From: Fusarium oxysporum f. sp. lycopersici 4287
Lineage: Eukaryota; Ascomycota; Sordariomycetes; Hypocreales; Nectriaceae
Length of the DNA stretch: 64,000 nt
Assembly (NCBI RefSeq): GCF_000149955.1
Contig: NC_030998.1
Span: 62,001 to 126,000 of the forward strand
Reading direction: 5' to 3'
In this document: positions 46,113 through 57,807 of the stretch, piece by piece
Numbering within the stretch: position 1 is the first letter of the stretch
How the letters are laid out: each line of letters opens with the position of its first letter
Program-made: the position numbers and the translations under genes
The notes under the pieces: model-generated
The model's input: the letters and a program-made list of their open reading frames with translations, nothing else
Database searches by the model: none
What the model was told of the DNA's origin: nothing

Positions 46113-48014
46113 ATGCCGATCTTTCCAATCTCCCTCATAGCATTGGGTGCCACTCTGTTGGCACCCACTGTTTCAGGACAATACTCGCCTCATTTTCCCG
46201 AACCCCCCAATCCGGAGCCCATCGAGGTTGTCGAGCTCCCCTTGCCTCCTGTAGTTTCAAGCAATGCTACAGGTGCTTGTACCGCCAAAATCAATCCCCA
46301 CGGCACCGGTTGCATCGGTGTAGATACTGGAGGAGAGCAAGATTTCCAATCAGGAGACTTCACGCCCGATGGGAAGCACATCGTGGTCAATGTTGTTTTC
46401 ATTGGTGCCCCGGCAGCTCCAGACCCTGCGAGCATCTATGATGGCGAACAGTTGATCCTTATTACCACGGATGGTACCAACTTCCCCAACGGTGATCCGT
46501 GGAAGTGTATCACCTGTGGTGTTCCGTCAAAGAATGCTCCCTGGCTTGATCCCCAGAGAGATTATCCTCACGTCTTTCGAAGTGGTGATAAGGCGCTGTG
46601 GGGTCATAACATTGTCTCCTGTGCTGGAAAACCGTTGGCCAGCAATGATTGTACTCCGAACAATACTCGCATCTATCCCATTCACTGGACTGTGACCGCC
46701 GATGGGACTGGAAAAGGTGGCTCCCCTCGAGAGATGCGCCTTCATCCCGACGATGAGCACATGGGCTGGAGCTCCTTCACCAATACTGGAGGCCAGTATA
46801 CCTACTTTGGCCGCCTGAAATTCAACGCCAACCCAAAGGTTGGGGAGCCTCTTGTTCCTCGCTATGACCTGGTTGATGTGAACATTCTCGTCGACAAAAA
46901 TGGCAAACCACCCATGTACGTCGAAGGCGAAAAGTTGATCGTCAACCATGATGCAATCACACCCGGCGAACTTCGTGGTTTCAGTGGCTCGGGCGATGAG
47001 ATTCTCTACATCGGATCTCCCGTGGAAGCCAACAACATCGATGTCATGGCCGTCCACCTTACCACTGGGGCTATTCGTCGCCTTACTAGTCATCCCGACT
47101 ATACTGACCCAATTACCATGTCGCACGATAATCAATGGATCGTCGCTATGGACACGCGTGTTGTAGGTCGCCAGATGTTTATGTCTGGTATGAGATGGAT
47201 CCCTCCTGTTATCGATTACCTCGTTGTGGCCATCGCTTCGTCAACGCGCAATAACGGACCGCGAAGATTCTTCCAGCCAATCCTGATTAGTCACAATGGA
47301 GATAGTGGAAACTATTTCGGTCAGCAGGTCAATGCGGACGGCGACGGAAGCGATGGGAGCGTCAATGATCCCAACTGGAATGGCAGAGCTGACCCAGCCG
47401 TTTCTCCTGACAGCACCATGATTGTATACTGGCAAGCTCTTGTCGTTTCTCCTTCTTGCGGTGGTGCCAATCCTCTTCCATGCCCAGTTTCTACTGCCCA
47501 AGGAGGTCGCAATTACCGCGTCATGCTTGCTCGTCGTACCTCTCTGAAGCCTTCAAAGCCAGCACGTGTCTTCAAAGCTCCCAACTTTATCCCTTGGGCG
47601 AAACCGTTCCCCGCTGGTAGTACAACACCAAAGCAGTATGAGATCCCAGCCGGCAACTATACACTAGAGGGTCAACTGTCAGGCGTTGCCGAGGTTGCCT
47701 TCATTGAAGACCCCGACACTGGTGCCATCCAAACTATCTCGGCTTCCTATAGCAATTATTCCGATCACGCAGGCTACATCATTGACGGATATGAAAAGGT
47801 TTCCAAGTGGAAGTTACTTCCCAACGTTTGGAAAGACCGAGTGGAATGGTTATCCAACATCACGCAAACTGGAGTAGTGGAAGGTACTAAAGTCACAAGT
47901 CAAGACGGGTTTGAACTAGAGATAGATGTCTCGGTTAACATCATGGAGACGAACGGAACATTGACAACGGTGCTTGATGGAATCAAGTACGTGCAACCTG
48001 CTGCTGGAACCTAG
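46113..48014 (+). CDS. Secreted saponin-hydrolase-like beta-propeller protein
   Basis: 633 residues in one exon. A signal peptide is clear: 'MPIFPISLIALGATLLAPTV' with cleavage near 'SGQ'. The mature protein has repeated WD40/TolB-like propeller strands ('FTPDGKHIVVNVVFIGAP', 'GFSGSGDEILYIGSP', 'TMSHDNQWIVAMDTR', 'AVSPDSTMIVYW'), several N-glycosylation sites (NAT, NNT, NYT, NIT, NGT) and paired cysteines ('CITCG'). From memory this resembles fungal saponin hydrolases such as that of Neocosmospora, which cleave the glucuronide from soyasaponin; this identification needs a database match. The neighbouring rhamnosidase and beta-glucosidase support a plant-glycoside role. Confidence 0.7.
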   Translation: MPIFPISLIALGATLLAPTVSGQYSPHFPEPPNPEPIEVVELPLPPVVSSNATGACTAKINPHGTGCIGVDTGGEQDFQSGDFTPDGKHIVVNVVFIGAPAAPDPASIYDGEQLILITTDGTNFPNGDPWKCITCGVPSKNAPWLDPQRDYPHVFRSGDKALWGHNIVSCAGKPLASNDCTPNNTRIYPIHWTVTADGTGKGGSPREMRLHPDDEHMGWSSFTNTGGQYTYFGRLKFNANPKVGEPLVPRYDLVDVNILVDKNGKPPMYVEGEKLIVNHDAITPGELRGFSGSGDEILYIGSPVEANNIDVMAVHLTTGAIRRLTSHPDYTDPITMSHDNQWIVAMDTRVVGRQMFMSGMRWIPPVIDYLVVAIASSTRNNGPRRFFQPILISHNGDSGNYFGQQVNADGDGSDGSVNDPNWNGRADPAVSPDSTMIVYWQALVVSPSCGGANPLPCPVSTAQGGRNYRVMLARRTSLKPSKPARVFKAPNFIPWAKPFPAGSTTPKQYEIPAGNYTLEGQLSGVAEVAFIEDPDTGAIQTISASYSNYSDHAGYIIDGYEKVSKWKLLPNVWKDRVEWLSNITQTGVVEGTKVTSQDGFELEIDVSVNIMETNGTLTTVLDGIKYVQPAAGT

Positions 48015-48071
48015 CTTGAATAGAGTCACTTCTTCTACTCAGACAATAAATGAGCCTTAGTTCAAGTAGGA

Positions 48072-49772
48072 TCAAATATCCAAGAGATCCCTCAGTGGGT
48101 CAAACTCATCCAGCGCGCGATGGCCATACGTCCAAATTGCATCCCTATCGTTGATGTCCTGGGTAAAGCCCAATAAAAATCGAATCATCCAAGCGTCTAA
48201 ACGAAATGAGTCATCCTTGCTCCGGAGACAGGCATTATGGAAATGCTGTAGCCGGCTGATCGACATATGGTTCATTGGCCAATAGTTATTCATTGATGAA
48301 ATCATCTCAAAGTTTCTTTCCAACCGTGTCTTAGCAGCGAGGATCTCGTCGTCGTCTATTCCAAAAAGAAGTGTATGGATCTGAACCGTAGAGGCAAGGC
48401 ATAGAATATGGCCAGCAAGCGGATACAAAACAGCCGTGTCTGGTCGCCGTTTCGCTTCGTAGATGAGATCACACAAGTTTGTTGCGTGCTGTTTACATCG
48501 CTGGGCAAATCCTTGTGTAGCGTTGTCGCCTTGATCCTGTTCTTGAGCAGATTGAAGGTGCTGGTAGAATAAGAGTTGGCCGGCGTGATTATAATTGATA
48601 TGCAGTGTTATAAAAATAGCACTGAAGCCCTCCTCAGCCCAGTATATCACATTTTCCTCGGAATAACGAAGTCTTGGAGGTAGGTTGTCGGCCCACTCAT
48701 CAAGGGCATATCGAAGTCGATGATCGAATTCTACACTCATCGGACGATCCTCCTGTTCATCCACTACTCGTGAGTTGAGAAATACAATGATATCGTAAAG
48801 TAAGAGGTTAAGCCGGATCATCTGGGCGACCAAAGACTGAGGATCGAAGGTGCAAGTAGGTGATGCGCAAAGCGACGAGTTAGGCGCCGTCGTTGATACA
48901 TCATAGCTCAATGAGGCAAATTGACGCTCATCCATGGGCAGCGGGATGGTGTTTCGTGGTTTTATAAACCTGGGAAGAGATTGAGTTGCGCTTGACCATG
49001 TCTCAGTTGTAATGAGAGACCACCATACTAGATAACAGAGTAAGCACCTCAAATTCGTTTCAGAGTAAGCTCAGCTTACCTCTCCTATTGATTTCCTGCT
49101 CCAGAAGAGACTCGGTTGGTAGGTTTGGAAGGTCTAACAGCATGGCCATCCGAGAAGCAATTGCGTGATATACCGACTCGGTCCTAGAATCTCCCTCGAC
49201 AGATGCATTTGCTGCGAGCAACATGCAAGCTTGGATACTAATCAATGAAGTATCCTCCAGGTCGAGCAACCTCTTACTTTCATCCCGATACGGCCGTCCT
49301 CTGTCCCACGGCGTAATGGACGTAAAGATGGGATGAGTCGAATAGCGCGCCGACAGACCTGCCACACCAAAGAACAGAATTTTTGGGATAGAAGAGTCTT
49401 TTACCTGAGCTATGAACGTTGCACGATGGAAGATGTTATGAAACGTGATGTGCATGTACCGAAAATAGAGACTCGCCAACTCCTCGGCCAGAGCGGCGTC
49501 AGGCACAACTAGTGACGAGACACGACGAGGACGGCCATCTTCTGCCTGATTTCCAAGTGACTCGTAATGTTTTTCCAAAGTGTCGGGGGCAGGGTCGTCT
49601 GTGACTCCAACACAGTCGAGGCCTCTCTTGATGCAGAAATTGCAACTTAGTCCTGGTCGAGAGCGATCGCACTTTTTCCGCCGATCACTAGAGTCTTTAA
49701 TGTGAGAGAGTGTCCTTGAGAAGTGGAGAGCATTGCATACCGGCATGCTATACACGCTGATAACGGCCTCAT
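48072..49772 (-). CDS. Zn2Cys6 transcription factor within the glycoside cluster
   Basis: Three minus-strand exons (49772-49741, 49687-49080, 49027-48072; introns of 53 and 52 bp) give 531 residues. The first, 32-bp exon supplies 'MRPLSACIACR' and exon 2 continues 'DRRKKCDRSRPGLSC' and 'NFCIKRGLDC', completing the six-cysteine cluster. The fungal-specific domain follows ('LYFRYMHITFHNIFHRATFI', 'YHAIASRMAMLLDLP', 'VWWSLITTETWSS'). It lies between the saponin-hydrolase-like gene and the beta-glucosidase and is the natural candidate regulator of both, through the TTCCGAC boxes (inference). Confidence 0.87.
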
Positions 49773-50852
49773 TGAAATGACATCAATTGGTTATGTGCCA
49801 TGAGTTGGAAGATGAGGAGCTGCTTTAGTCAAGTTTTACCTCATTTTGGGTCCGACCCCGCTTTTCATTCAATATACATATATAGAGAAGGATATTTTAA
49901 GCCCAAGATATTCATTAATCTTATTAAAGAACCAAGACATTTTAATAATTCATATATTGAGTACTCCAATATATAACTTTCAAATTCATAAAGTTCATGA
50001 AGCATAGTGATTGCAGTTTGCAAGCCATGGCTTGTTGTTTGAAGATCAGCATAAACAGAGAGTGGCCGTTGGGGACAGAGACGCGTCTTATAAAGGCAAA
50101 TTGGCCAGAGGGATAATGGGCAAAAATCAAGCAACTAGCCTATCTCTTCAAGACAGACAACTTGAGACCGGGCAGTAACCATTAGGGAATTCTGTAAATA
50201 GAAGAGAGTATAGGGTAGTATGCCAACAATGTTAACATCGACGCTCTGCTGGGAACTAGATTTATCGGGAATTACCTGTAGCTTCTTGCATTTTAGACTG
50301 CCCTTATAATAAGAAGAACCAAATATCTTGACATACCCTTATTGTGAGGTAATGTAATTATTGTCTTGCTGTGCTGTTACGGAGCGCATCTCAATATCAC
50401 TATGGCATCGTTAACCAATTAGATTCATCAGTCGACAGAGGACCCGCTTCTTATCGCTGTGGGGTAATTATCATGTACTCGGCCCATCCATTGTAATACG
50501 AAAGGTTTTCCGACGCAAAGCTGATTAAAATGGTGCACTAACGTGTGGGGCAGTATCTTGTCATTTCGAGATCCGCCAGGTTCTCCGACGAAGGTCCTAC
50601 ATACCCCATGGGGCCCAAAGCTTCAGCAACGATTGCCATAATAGATAGAGCATTAATCGTGAGGGATTTTGTTTCGAATTCGCTTGCTCAAGCGAGGAAA
50701 TGGATATTCTACTGTCATGTTGGCGGCGGGGCTTGCGAACGTCCAAGCCATGACAGGAAACGCATCTTGGCTTAGAGCTGTTTAAAACTACCCCTAGTCA
50801 ACATCGTTTCCTCTCACAAATTCGTCACCTTCTTTCTTACCACCCAATTGCA
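49773..50852. promoter_or_regulatory. Divergent promoter, regulator / beta-glucosidase, with CCGACG boxes
   Basis: TTTTCCGACG at 50506-50515 and TTCTCCGACG at 50581-50590 resemble the boxes in the other cluster promoters. Nothing else was recognised in the 1.1 kb. Confidence 0.4.
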
Positions 50853-52414
50853 ATGTCGAAAGAGGCTTCTATGTTCCAGGCTGGTGACTTGGTCACCAGT
50901 TCAGGTACAACCGACGATTTGACCGTTCAAGAGCTCCCACTACCCAAAGACTTTCGATGGGGTACTGCCACTGCAGCATATCAAGTCGAAGGTGGCGTAA
51001 ACCAAGATGGCAAAGGTCGATCCATCTGGGATGCCTACACACATCTAGAGCCCCCGCGAACAAACAATGGGGAAACCGGTGATATAGCATGCGACCACTA
51101 CAATCGAGTCCCCGAGGACATCGACCTCATGAAGGCGTGCGGCGTCGACGTTTATCGCTTCTCTCTATCGTGGACACGAATCATTCCCCTTGGAGGTCGA
51201 AACGATCCCATAAATGAGAAGGGAATAGCTTTCTACAACGATCTCATCGACCGGTTGTTGGCGCGCGGAATAGAGCCCGTGGTAACACTGTATCATTGGG
51301 ATGCGCCCCAGACTCTTTACGATCGTTACAAGGCTTTTCTCAACACGGAGGAGTTCACTGCTGACTTTTCCAACTATGCACGATTATGCTTTGAGCATTT
51401 TGGCGATCGTGTTAAGAAATGGATCACCTTCAACGAGCCATACATCATCTCTATCTTTGGGCATGTCAACGGAACACTTGCCCCGGGACATCGTGCAGAA
51501 GACGGTTTCGACACAAAGAATGAGCCGTGGCGCGTCGGTCATACGCTGATTATCTCGCATGCTGTTGCTATTCAGCTCTATGTAAAAGAGTTCCAGCGTG
51601 CGCAACAAGGAGAGATCTCCATCGTGCTGAACAGCCATTTCTACGAGCCATATTCTGATGCACAAGCCGACATTGATGCTGCGCAACGACGGCTTGAGTT
51701 CTATGTTGGATGGTTTGGCGATCCCATCTTCCTCGGCCAAGACTATCCCGTCTCGATGCGAAACTATCTGGGCGACAGACTACCCCATTTCAGCATTGCC
51801 GAGCGCGAGCTTCTCCGCGAGACAGCTCCTCTCAATACATTCTATGGCATGAACCACTACTCGACAAAATTCGCCCGTGCGCTCCCCGACCCTCCCTCCG
51901 AAGACGACTGGACAGGCAACATCGAGGAGGGAGCTGTGAATGGGGCCTGCCAGGAAATAGGACCTGTTTCTCAGTTTGGATGGCTTCGCGTCGCACCCAA
52001 TGGCTTCCGCAAGTTGTTGAACTGGGTGTGGAATCGATACCATCTGCCTATTATCGTCACGGAAAACGGATGCCCATGCCCTGGAGAGCAGGATCTCAAG
52101 GTAGCGATCGACGACAAGTTTCGCGAGCGGTATTTCGGTCTATACCTGGATGCCATTTCGCGAGCTATATACGACGATGGCATTCCCGTCAAGGGCTACT
52201 ACGTGTGGACTCTCATGGATAATTTTGGTATGCCTCTCTTCTGTTAATTACTTACGCGATACACTAACATATCATAGAATGGTCGGCTGGATATCAACCA
52301 AAATTCGGTATTGTTCACGTCAACTTTGAAAACGGCTTGACACGCACACCCAAGAACTCGGCAACGTACCTACGCGAGACCTTCCAGCGAAGAAGACAGG
52401 GCTATAAGAATTGA
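50853..52414 (+). CDS. Beta-glucosidase, glycoside hydrolase family 1
   Basis: Two exons (50853-52227, 52278-52414; 50-bp intron) give 503 residues, a full-length GH1. The N-terminal family signature is 'FRWGTATAAYQVEGG'. The acid/base glutamate is in 'WITFNEPYI', the nucleophile in 'IIVTENGCP', and the aglycone-side 'WTLMDNFEWSAGY' is completed across the splice. It hydrolyses beta-D-glucosides with retention of configuration. There is no signal peptide, so it should act on glucosides already imported, which fits the adjoining sugar porter. With the rhamnosidase it would remove both rhamnose and glucose from a plant glycoside (inference). Confidence 0.92.
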
Positions 52415-53358
52415 GATAGATACATTTGCATATGTAGACTCCTTTGCAATAGAACGTAGTAGAAATACAAAGACTATCAAGCTGTCCTCAACTCACCAAC
52501 GAGACCCAGTTCGTGACTAAAGGGTGCTACAAAATGGCTCCATAATTTGCAGCCCATGCCTATCATACTCTCACCAACAAGCAAGTTGTTGTCGGAGAGC
52601 TCCGTTGGCTGCATAGCGAAGAACTGTAGTAAAGCGTATCTCGTATCTTGAACATCCTGCAGATACCGAGTGACCAACAATTGTCACGACAATTGCGGCT
52701 GGAGTCAAGCGTGGCGACGCAACAGTCCATGATCCACATCCTCGGGTTCGGGGTAGTATTACCTCGAGCCTTGCCGAATCGATCTTTTGTGGCGTTCAAA
52801 ACGACCTGGTTGTTTCCATATGGGCTACCCAAAGGCTACGAGGAAAACTCGTCGGAATTCGATTCAGTCCAGACTTTCCCTTCACGAGAGTTGTCAAGTT
52901 AGATCGCGTGATGTTCTGAGCTAATTTAACCTCTATTCCCGAGCCATCAACTCAATTCAAAAACATCCAGCCAATCGCTTTAATGCAAAACCCTCAAAGT
53001 GGTCAGATTCGGCTAACACATGGACTTAACAAGCCGTCGGAAAACTTTGTCGGAAAACTCGTCGGGCGTGCAGCATTATGGGGTCATTGAAATCTGTCCA
53101 GTCACAACCCCTGGCCATGTACCCCAGGCGAGGAGACTGCGGGGTATGAGTGCACTAAACGTTGGATACGCGGGTTCTCGCTTGTTAGTCTGATTGACCC
53201 CGTGGGGAGCGAGGATCGAATTCCGATGCTATTACACAGCAAAGGATTCTTATATGAGATGTCCCAAGTACGGTCATCAATCAAATCAGCTCTGGATCAA
53301 TCCAACTGTGATTTTGCTCTTATATCTTTTACACCAAAAGCAGTGACGCCGAATCACT
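52415..53358. promoter_or_regulatory. Upstream region of the sugar porter with phased GTCGG boxes
   Basis: GTCGGAA occurs at 53036 and 53049 and GTCGGGC at 53061, so three GTCGG cores are spaced 13 and 12 bp apart, about 300 bp before the start codon. Another GTCGGAA lies at 52851. This is the densest cluster of the box in the window. Confidence 0.5.
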
Positions 53359-55166
53359 ATGGCTCCTCCTAGCGACTCCAAGATGCCTATCGACAATCCT
53401 ACTCGGGTTGATTCCCATGATCATGTTGAAACTGCACTCAAGCATGATGACCTTGCTGCCGAGGCCGTCGCACAAGGTCAAGCCCTCTCAGGATATGAGA
53501 ACTTGACATTTTGGGAGACCGTTCGAACTTTCAAGATGGCCTCACTCGTCTGCTTGCTCTCTGCCTTTAGTGCTGGAGCTGATGGTTACCAAATTGCGTA
53601 TGTATCATACCTACCCCGTTATCCTAGCACTCGACTGATGCGACTTTAGTATGCAAGCAAGCATTATTGCCAACAAAGGCTTTGTCCAACAGTTTGCCAC
53701 GGCGGTCAACGAACAAGGTGAAAAGTTCCTCGCCTCCAACATCATCGCTACTTGGAGTGCTGGCCAGAACGTAGGCCAGGTCCTCGGTCAAATCGGAATC
53801 TCCTTTGTAGTTGCGCGATTTGGTCGCAAGATTGCCATGTACACTTTCTGGACCATCCTCATGAGCAGTGTCTTGGCTGAATCACTCGCCCGAACCTGGC
53901 CGGTCTGGTTTGGTGCCAAGATGCTTGCTGGTACTGGCGTCGGTTGCCTCCAAGCTACTCTACTGGGTTACATCACTGAAGTCAGCCCAACAAGAGTCCG
54001 TGGTGGCATGTTGATGCTTTACAGCTTCTGGTGGACTTTGGGTTCTTTTTGCACCCATGTGGCTCTCCTACGACTGAACAAGACCGATCCCTTCAACTGG
54101 CTTACACCTGTATATACGCAGTGGGGACATATCGGAGTTATGGCTATCATCTACGTCTTGCTTCCCGAATCGCCTTCCTGGTGTGTCACTGTCGGACAAG
54201 AAGAGAGGGCCAAGAAGAATATCAGGTTTCTCTACCGTGGAGTCGAAAACTTTGATGTCGACCGCCACTATGAACTCCTCGCCCTGAACGTCGAACACGA
54301 AAAGGCTTTGGCGGCCGAGCAACGAAACGAAAGCTGGCTGGCTATCTTTAAGGGCACCAACGGCCGCCGTACCATCACCGCCATGTGGACCCTTGTTGCG
54401 CAGCAGTTCCTGGGTCTTGCCCTCTTTGGTAGCTTTGGTACCTACTTCTTCCAGCAGGCTGGCCTGGCCGACCCCTTCCAGATCAAGGCCATCACTACGT
54501 CCCTGCAGATAATCGTCGTTATCCTGGCTGTCTTTGGAGTCGATAGATTTGGTCGTCGCCGCATGGCATGCTGCGCTACGTCCTTGATGTGGATCTCTTG
54601 CCTGATCGTTGGTATTATAGGAGTTGCTCCTCAAAGTGGTGCAAGCACCTATGTGTTTGTTTTGTTTGCGTGCTTCTGGAGTGAGTCTTAAATGGTCTAT
54701 CACCATCAATCACAATAAGTTAACTTTTGTTTCTCTAGACATTGGTATCTCGGCCAATGGAGCTGCGGGCTGGGGCTACACCGGCGAAATATCCTCGCAA
54801 CGACTTCGACCATACACGTCTGGCTTTGCAGCCTCTGCCAACTCCATCAGCGGCCTTATTATGTCTGTTCTTACACCATATATGGTCAATGCCAATAAGT
54901 GGGATTGGAAGCTCAAGACTGGCTTTTTCTATGCTGGCGTTGGTCTTCCATGGGTTATAGGCACATGGCTGTTGGTGCCCGAGACGGCTCGGTAAGCCAC
55001 GTTGAACACCTTGACATCCTGACAAAACTGATTCGTTTCTAGTCGATCCCCTGCCGAGCTTGACGAGCTTTTTGAGCGTAAGATCAAGGCCTGGAGATTC
55101 CATACTACTGAGACTGCTACGCAGCGTCTAATGCAGAGTGACAATGCGCAAACTTCTGAGAAGTGA
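53359..55166 (+). CDS. MFS sugar porter, alpha-glucoside/disaccharide permease type
   Basis: Four exons (53359-53597, 53650-54680, 54739-54991, 55043-55166; introns of 51-58 bp) give 548 residues. Sugar-porter marks include 'SAFSAGADGYQIA' in the first segment, 'FGRKIAMYTFW', 'EVSPTRVRGG', 'LPESPSW', 'DRFGRRRM' and 'VPETARRSPAELDELFE'. The 'GQNVGQVLGQ' segment is typical of the maltose/alpha-glucoside subgroup. It should import a di- or oligosaccharide or glycoside by proton symport. It follows the GH1 gene on the same strand, which fits uptake before intracellular hydrolysis. A mutated scrap of a paralogue's 3' end lies at 60371-60425. Confidence 0.88.
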
Positions 55167-55668
55167 CTAGTGTTAAGGACTAAAGAGACTAATATAATTA
55201 GGGGTTCTAAGGCTAACCTAGTTAAGATTAGTTAAACTAATCTATTACCTCTAATTTATATAACTAATTAACTAGATTAGTGGCGGTGGCGTAAGGAGCT
55301 GAACTAATACTGCATTCCAGTCAGCTAGCCACAACCTTTGCTGTATCTCTAAGGGCATTTTTCATTTGCGGCTTGACCCTGTGACTTTACATAGGTCACG
55401 CGCCCAGTTACCGGGTACAATTCTATGTAGAGGAATCGAGTGGAACCTCCGTGATATTAGGGAGCTCTAGATAACTTCGCTTTCACAAATTTCACATTAG
55501 GCGTTAAAGGCGTTAAATAGTTCGAAAAAAACTGGACTGACCCTGCAAGCCACAATTGGTCTCGAACGCAAGTTCTTATCCAAGGCTAGATGGATTGGTT
55601 ATATAGTACGGAGATGCCATGTCGAAAGGCGCCTTTATGTCACTAAATAAAAATACCAATTCAACAAC
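55167..55668. other. Intergenic, no gene recognised
   Basis: 502 bp. The first 110 bp are rich in CTAA/TTAG words; nothing else was seen. Confidence 0.4.
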
Positions 55669-57807
55669 ATGCCGACCAAGGCCCCGGGTTTCCAAGAGAC
55701 GGTTCATCCAACACCAACGATGCCACTGAACCAAGAAGGGCCTCCCAGCAGCGATAATGTTCACAACCTCATGTTTCCGCCATCATATGATACGACAAGA
55801 ATGCGACATGTAAGCCGTTTCGACAAGAATGCCATCTTTGCCATGACAGGCGGCCTCTTAATTATTCTTATATGTGTAGCCTTCCTCTGCTTTTTATGGT
55901 TCGGGAACGAGGACAATAGTGTCTGGCGTCACATCGTCATCACAAATTGGGTATCGCGATCTATTACCATCACGTCCCTCATACTGCGATGGTCAGTAAC
56001 CGCCCAAGCAGTGGTAATGACATCTATGATCGCTGCGCTGCTGCTTCAGATGTCGCAGACGCCCTTAACACAGGCCGCTGCTGTATCTCTGGCTGTATGC
56101 TCCAACCGAGGGCCGCATGAACTCATCTTCCGCCTGCCTCACTCGTTGGGTAGTCGTAGCTGGCTTTTCTGGCTGGTTGTGTTGCTGATGACATGCATAA
56201 CAACCTTGCTACAGTTTACGTCGACTGCACTGCTCTCGGATGTTGGCTCTGGGATAATTATCGACAGCCAATCTCTCAAAATATCATATGGTATTAACTC
56301 CTCGTTTGGGGACTCTTTTGCTGCTTCTGGGGGATACATTGATGCAAGACCACTTAGTTATCCGGCTTTTGCCGAATATACCGAGCCAGCTTCTCCACGT
56401 GATGGCATCACGGACACGGGACTGTCGATAAGAGCATTCTTGCCAATCGACCCTCGATCTAGTCGTGAGGCTTTAATTAGCTATAAGGGCATGGCGACTG
56501 TGATGGATACAAGAGTAGCTTGCATGCGACCGACCTTCGCAAATGTCACAGTACAGTCCTACGGGATCTATCGTTGGATTGCAGGTTCTGTCTGGACCAA
56601 ACTCAAGGTTCCCCGAATGAACACTACATTAGGCATGGATGGGGAAGTTCAACCTTCTCACTTCAATTGTTCCTACTCTCTCGACCAAGGTGATCCCGAC
56701 AGTTCATTGCGGATCAGTTTCTGCAATGTTTATTTCATGGATGAAAACGACGACCGCGACACAGGGATTATTTCAGACATGGAACCTATTCCTCCGGAAC
56801 CTTACACTGCGTCGTCCCCCGGGGGTATGTATCTTATCATCAATACCACAGGTGCACATACCGACTGGAACGAGGTTAATAACGCTGGAAGGAATCTGAG
56901 AATTGAAACTGTCGTTCAAGACAAGAGTGAATGGACTACGCTGGAATCGGATGTGAAGGGGTTGTCGTTCGTTATGACACTTTGTTCATTCGACCCGGTG
57001 GTCCAAGATATGAACATCACGGCCACACGGACAAAAGGCGGCGCTGAGCCAATGGCGCGCTGGTTAAACTCAACTAGTACCTACGACACTGAGGCCATCC
57101 TGGCACAACTGGGAGGGACCAAAGATCACCTTTCTTATGACGATCGTGGTATCTTCAAACTTGCAAAAAAGGAATCATGGCTTACGCCGCCATCCATCAT
57201 CGACCGAGGTACATACTGGGAGAGCAGTCCAGCGCCGCCTGCCGATCCGTACTATATTCTATTCGGCGCGTTTGATGGACTACCTGGTGGCGGTGGTTAC
57301 TTGATCAACCTTTTTGGCCCCGACGACAGCGGCGATGCAAATGGCATTAGACTGAACCGTCTACATGGTGAAGTGTTCAAAGAAACAATAAAGGCTACAG
57401 GTAGCGCCGCATGGGCGATTCAAGCACTCGTCACAAGTCTCTACAGCATGGCGTATTACGACTATATCTTTCAGTTCGACATACCGGCGCCAGCAGACTT
57501 GAAAGCTGAGCAGGTAGTAACACGGCCAGTTTCGATTAAGTTTTTGATGGTTGTCTTGGCATTGTTGTCCCTGCATCTAGCACTTATGATATTTGCAACA
57601 TTATGGTTTTCACAGCGTGCAAAGGATAGTCTTATTGGGGGTTCTTGGGCGGCAGTTGCACGCATATCAGGACAGCCTACGGATGACTGGCTAGCCAAAG
57701 CAAGTACAATGACAGATACAGAGATAAGTAAAGGTTTACAGAATGTTGGCCAGCAGGTTAAATTGGTAGGATTAGTAAGGTCTGGCGATAGAGTCTACCT
57801 ACTTTAG
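55669..57807 (+). CDS. Large fungal membrane protein of unknown function
   Basis: 712 residues in one exon; I do not recognise the family. Four hydrophobic segments lie in the first 190 residues ('IFAMTGGLLIILICVAFLCF', 'ITITSLIL', 'AVVMTSMIAALLLQM', 'WLFWLVVLLMTCITTLLQF'). A long extracytosolic-like domain of about 430 residues follows, with many N-glycosylation sites (NSS, NVT, NTT, NCS, NTT, NIT, NST). A final membrane segment ('FLMVVLALLSLHLALMIFAT') precedes a short cytosolic tail. The shape suggests a surface protein. Nothing links it mechanistically to the glycosidases except position. Confidence 0.75.
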   Translation: MPTKAPGFQETVHPTPTMPLNQEGPPSSDNVHNLMFPPSYDTTRMRHVSRFDKNAIFAMTGGLLIILICVAFLCFLWFGNEDNSVWRHIVITNWVSRSITITSLILRWSVTAQAVVMTSMIAALLLQMSQTPLTQAAAVSLAVCSNRGPHELIFRLPHSLGSRSWLFWLVVLLMTCITTLLQFTSTALLSDVGSGIIIDSQSLKISYGINSSFGDSFAASGGYIDARPLSYPAFAEYTEPASPRDGITDTGLSIRAFLPIDPRSSREALISYKGMATVMDTRVACMRPTFANVTVQSYGIYRWIAGSVWTKLKVPRMNTTLGMDGEVQPSHFNCSYSLDQGDPDSSLRISFCNVYFMDENDDRDTGIISDMEPIPPEPYTASSPGGMYLIINTTGAHTDWNEVNNAGRNLRIETVVQDKSEWTTLESDVKGLSFVMTLCSFDPVVQDMNITATRTKGGAEPMARWLNSTSTYDTEAILAQLGGTKDHLSYDDRGIFKLAKKESWLTPPSIIDRGTYWESSPAPPADPYYILFGAFDGLPGGGGYLINLFGPDDSGDANGIRLNRLHGEVFKETIKATGSAAWAIQALVTSLYSMAYYDYIFQFDIPAPADLKAEQVVTRPVSIKFLMVVLALLSLHLALMIFATLWFSQRAKDSLIGGSWAAVARISGQPTDDWLAKASTMTDTEISKGLQNVGQQVKLVGLVRSGDRVYLL

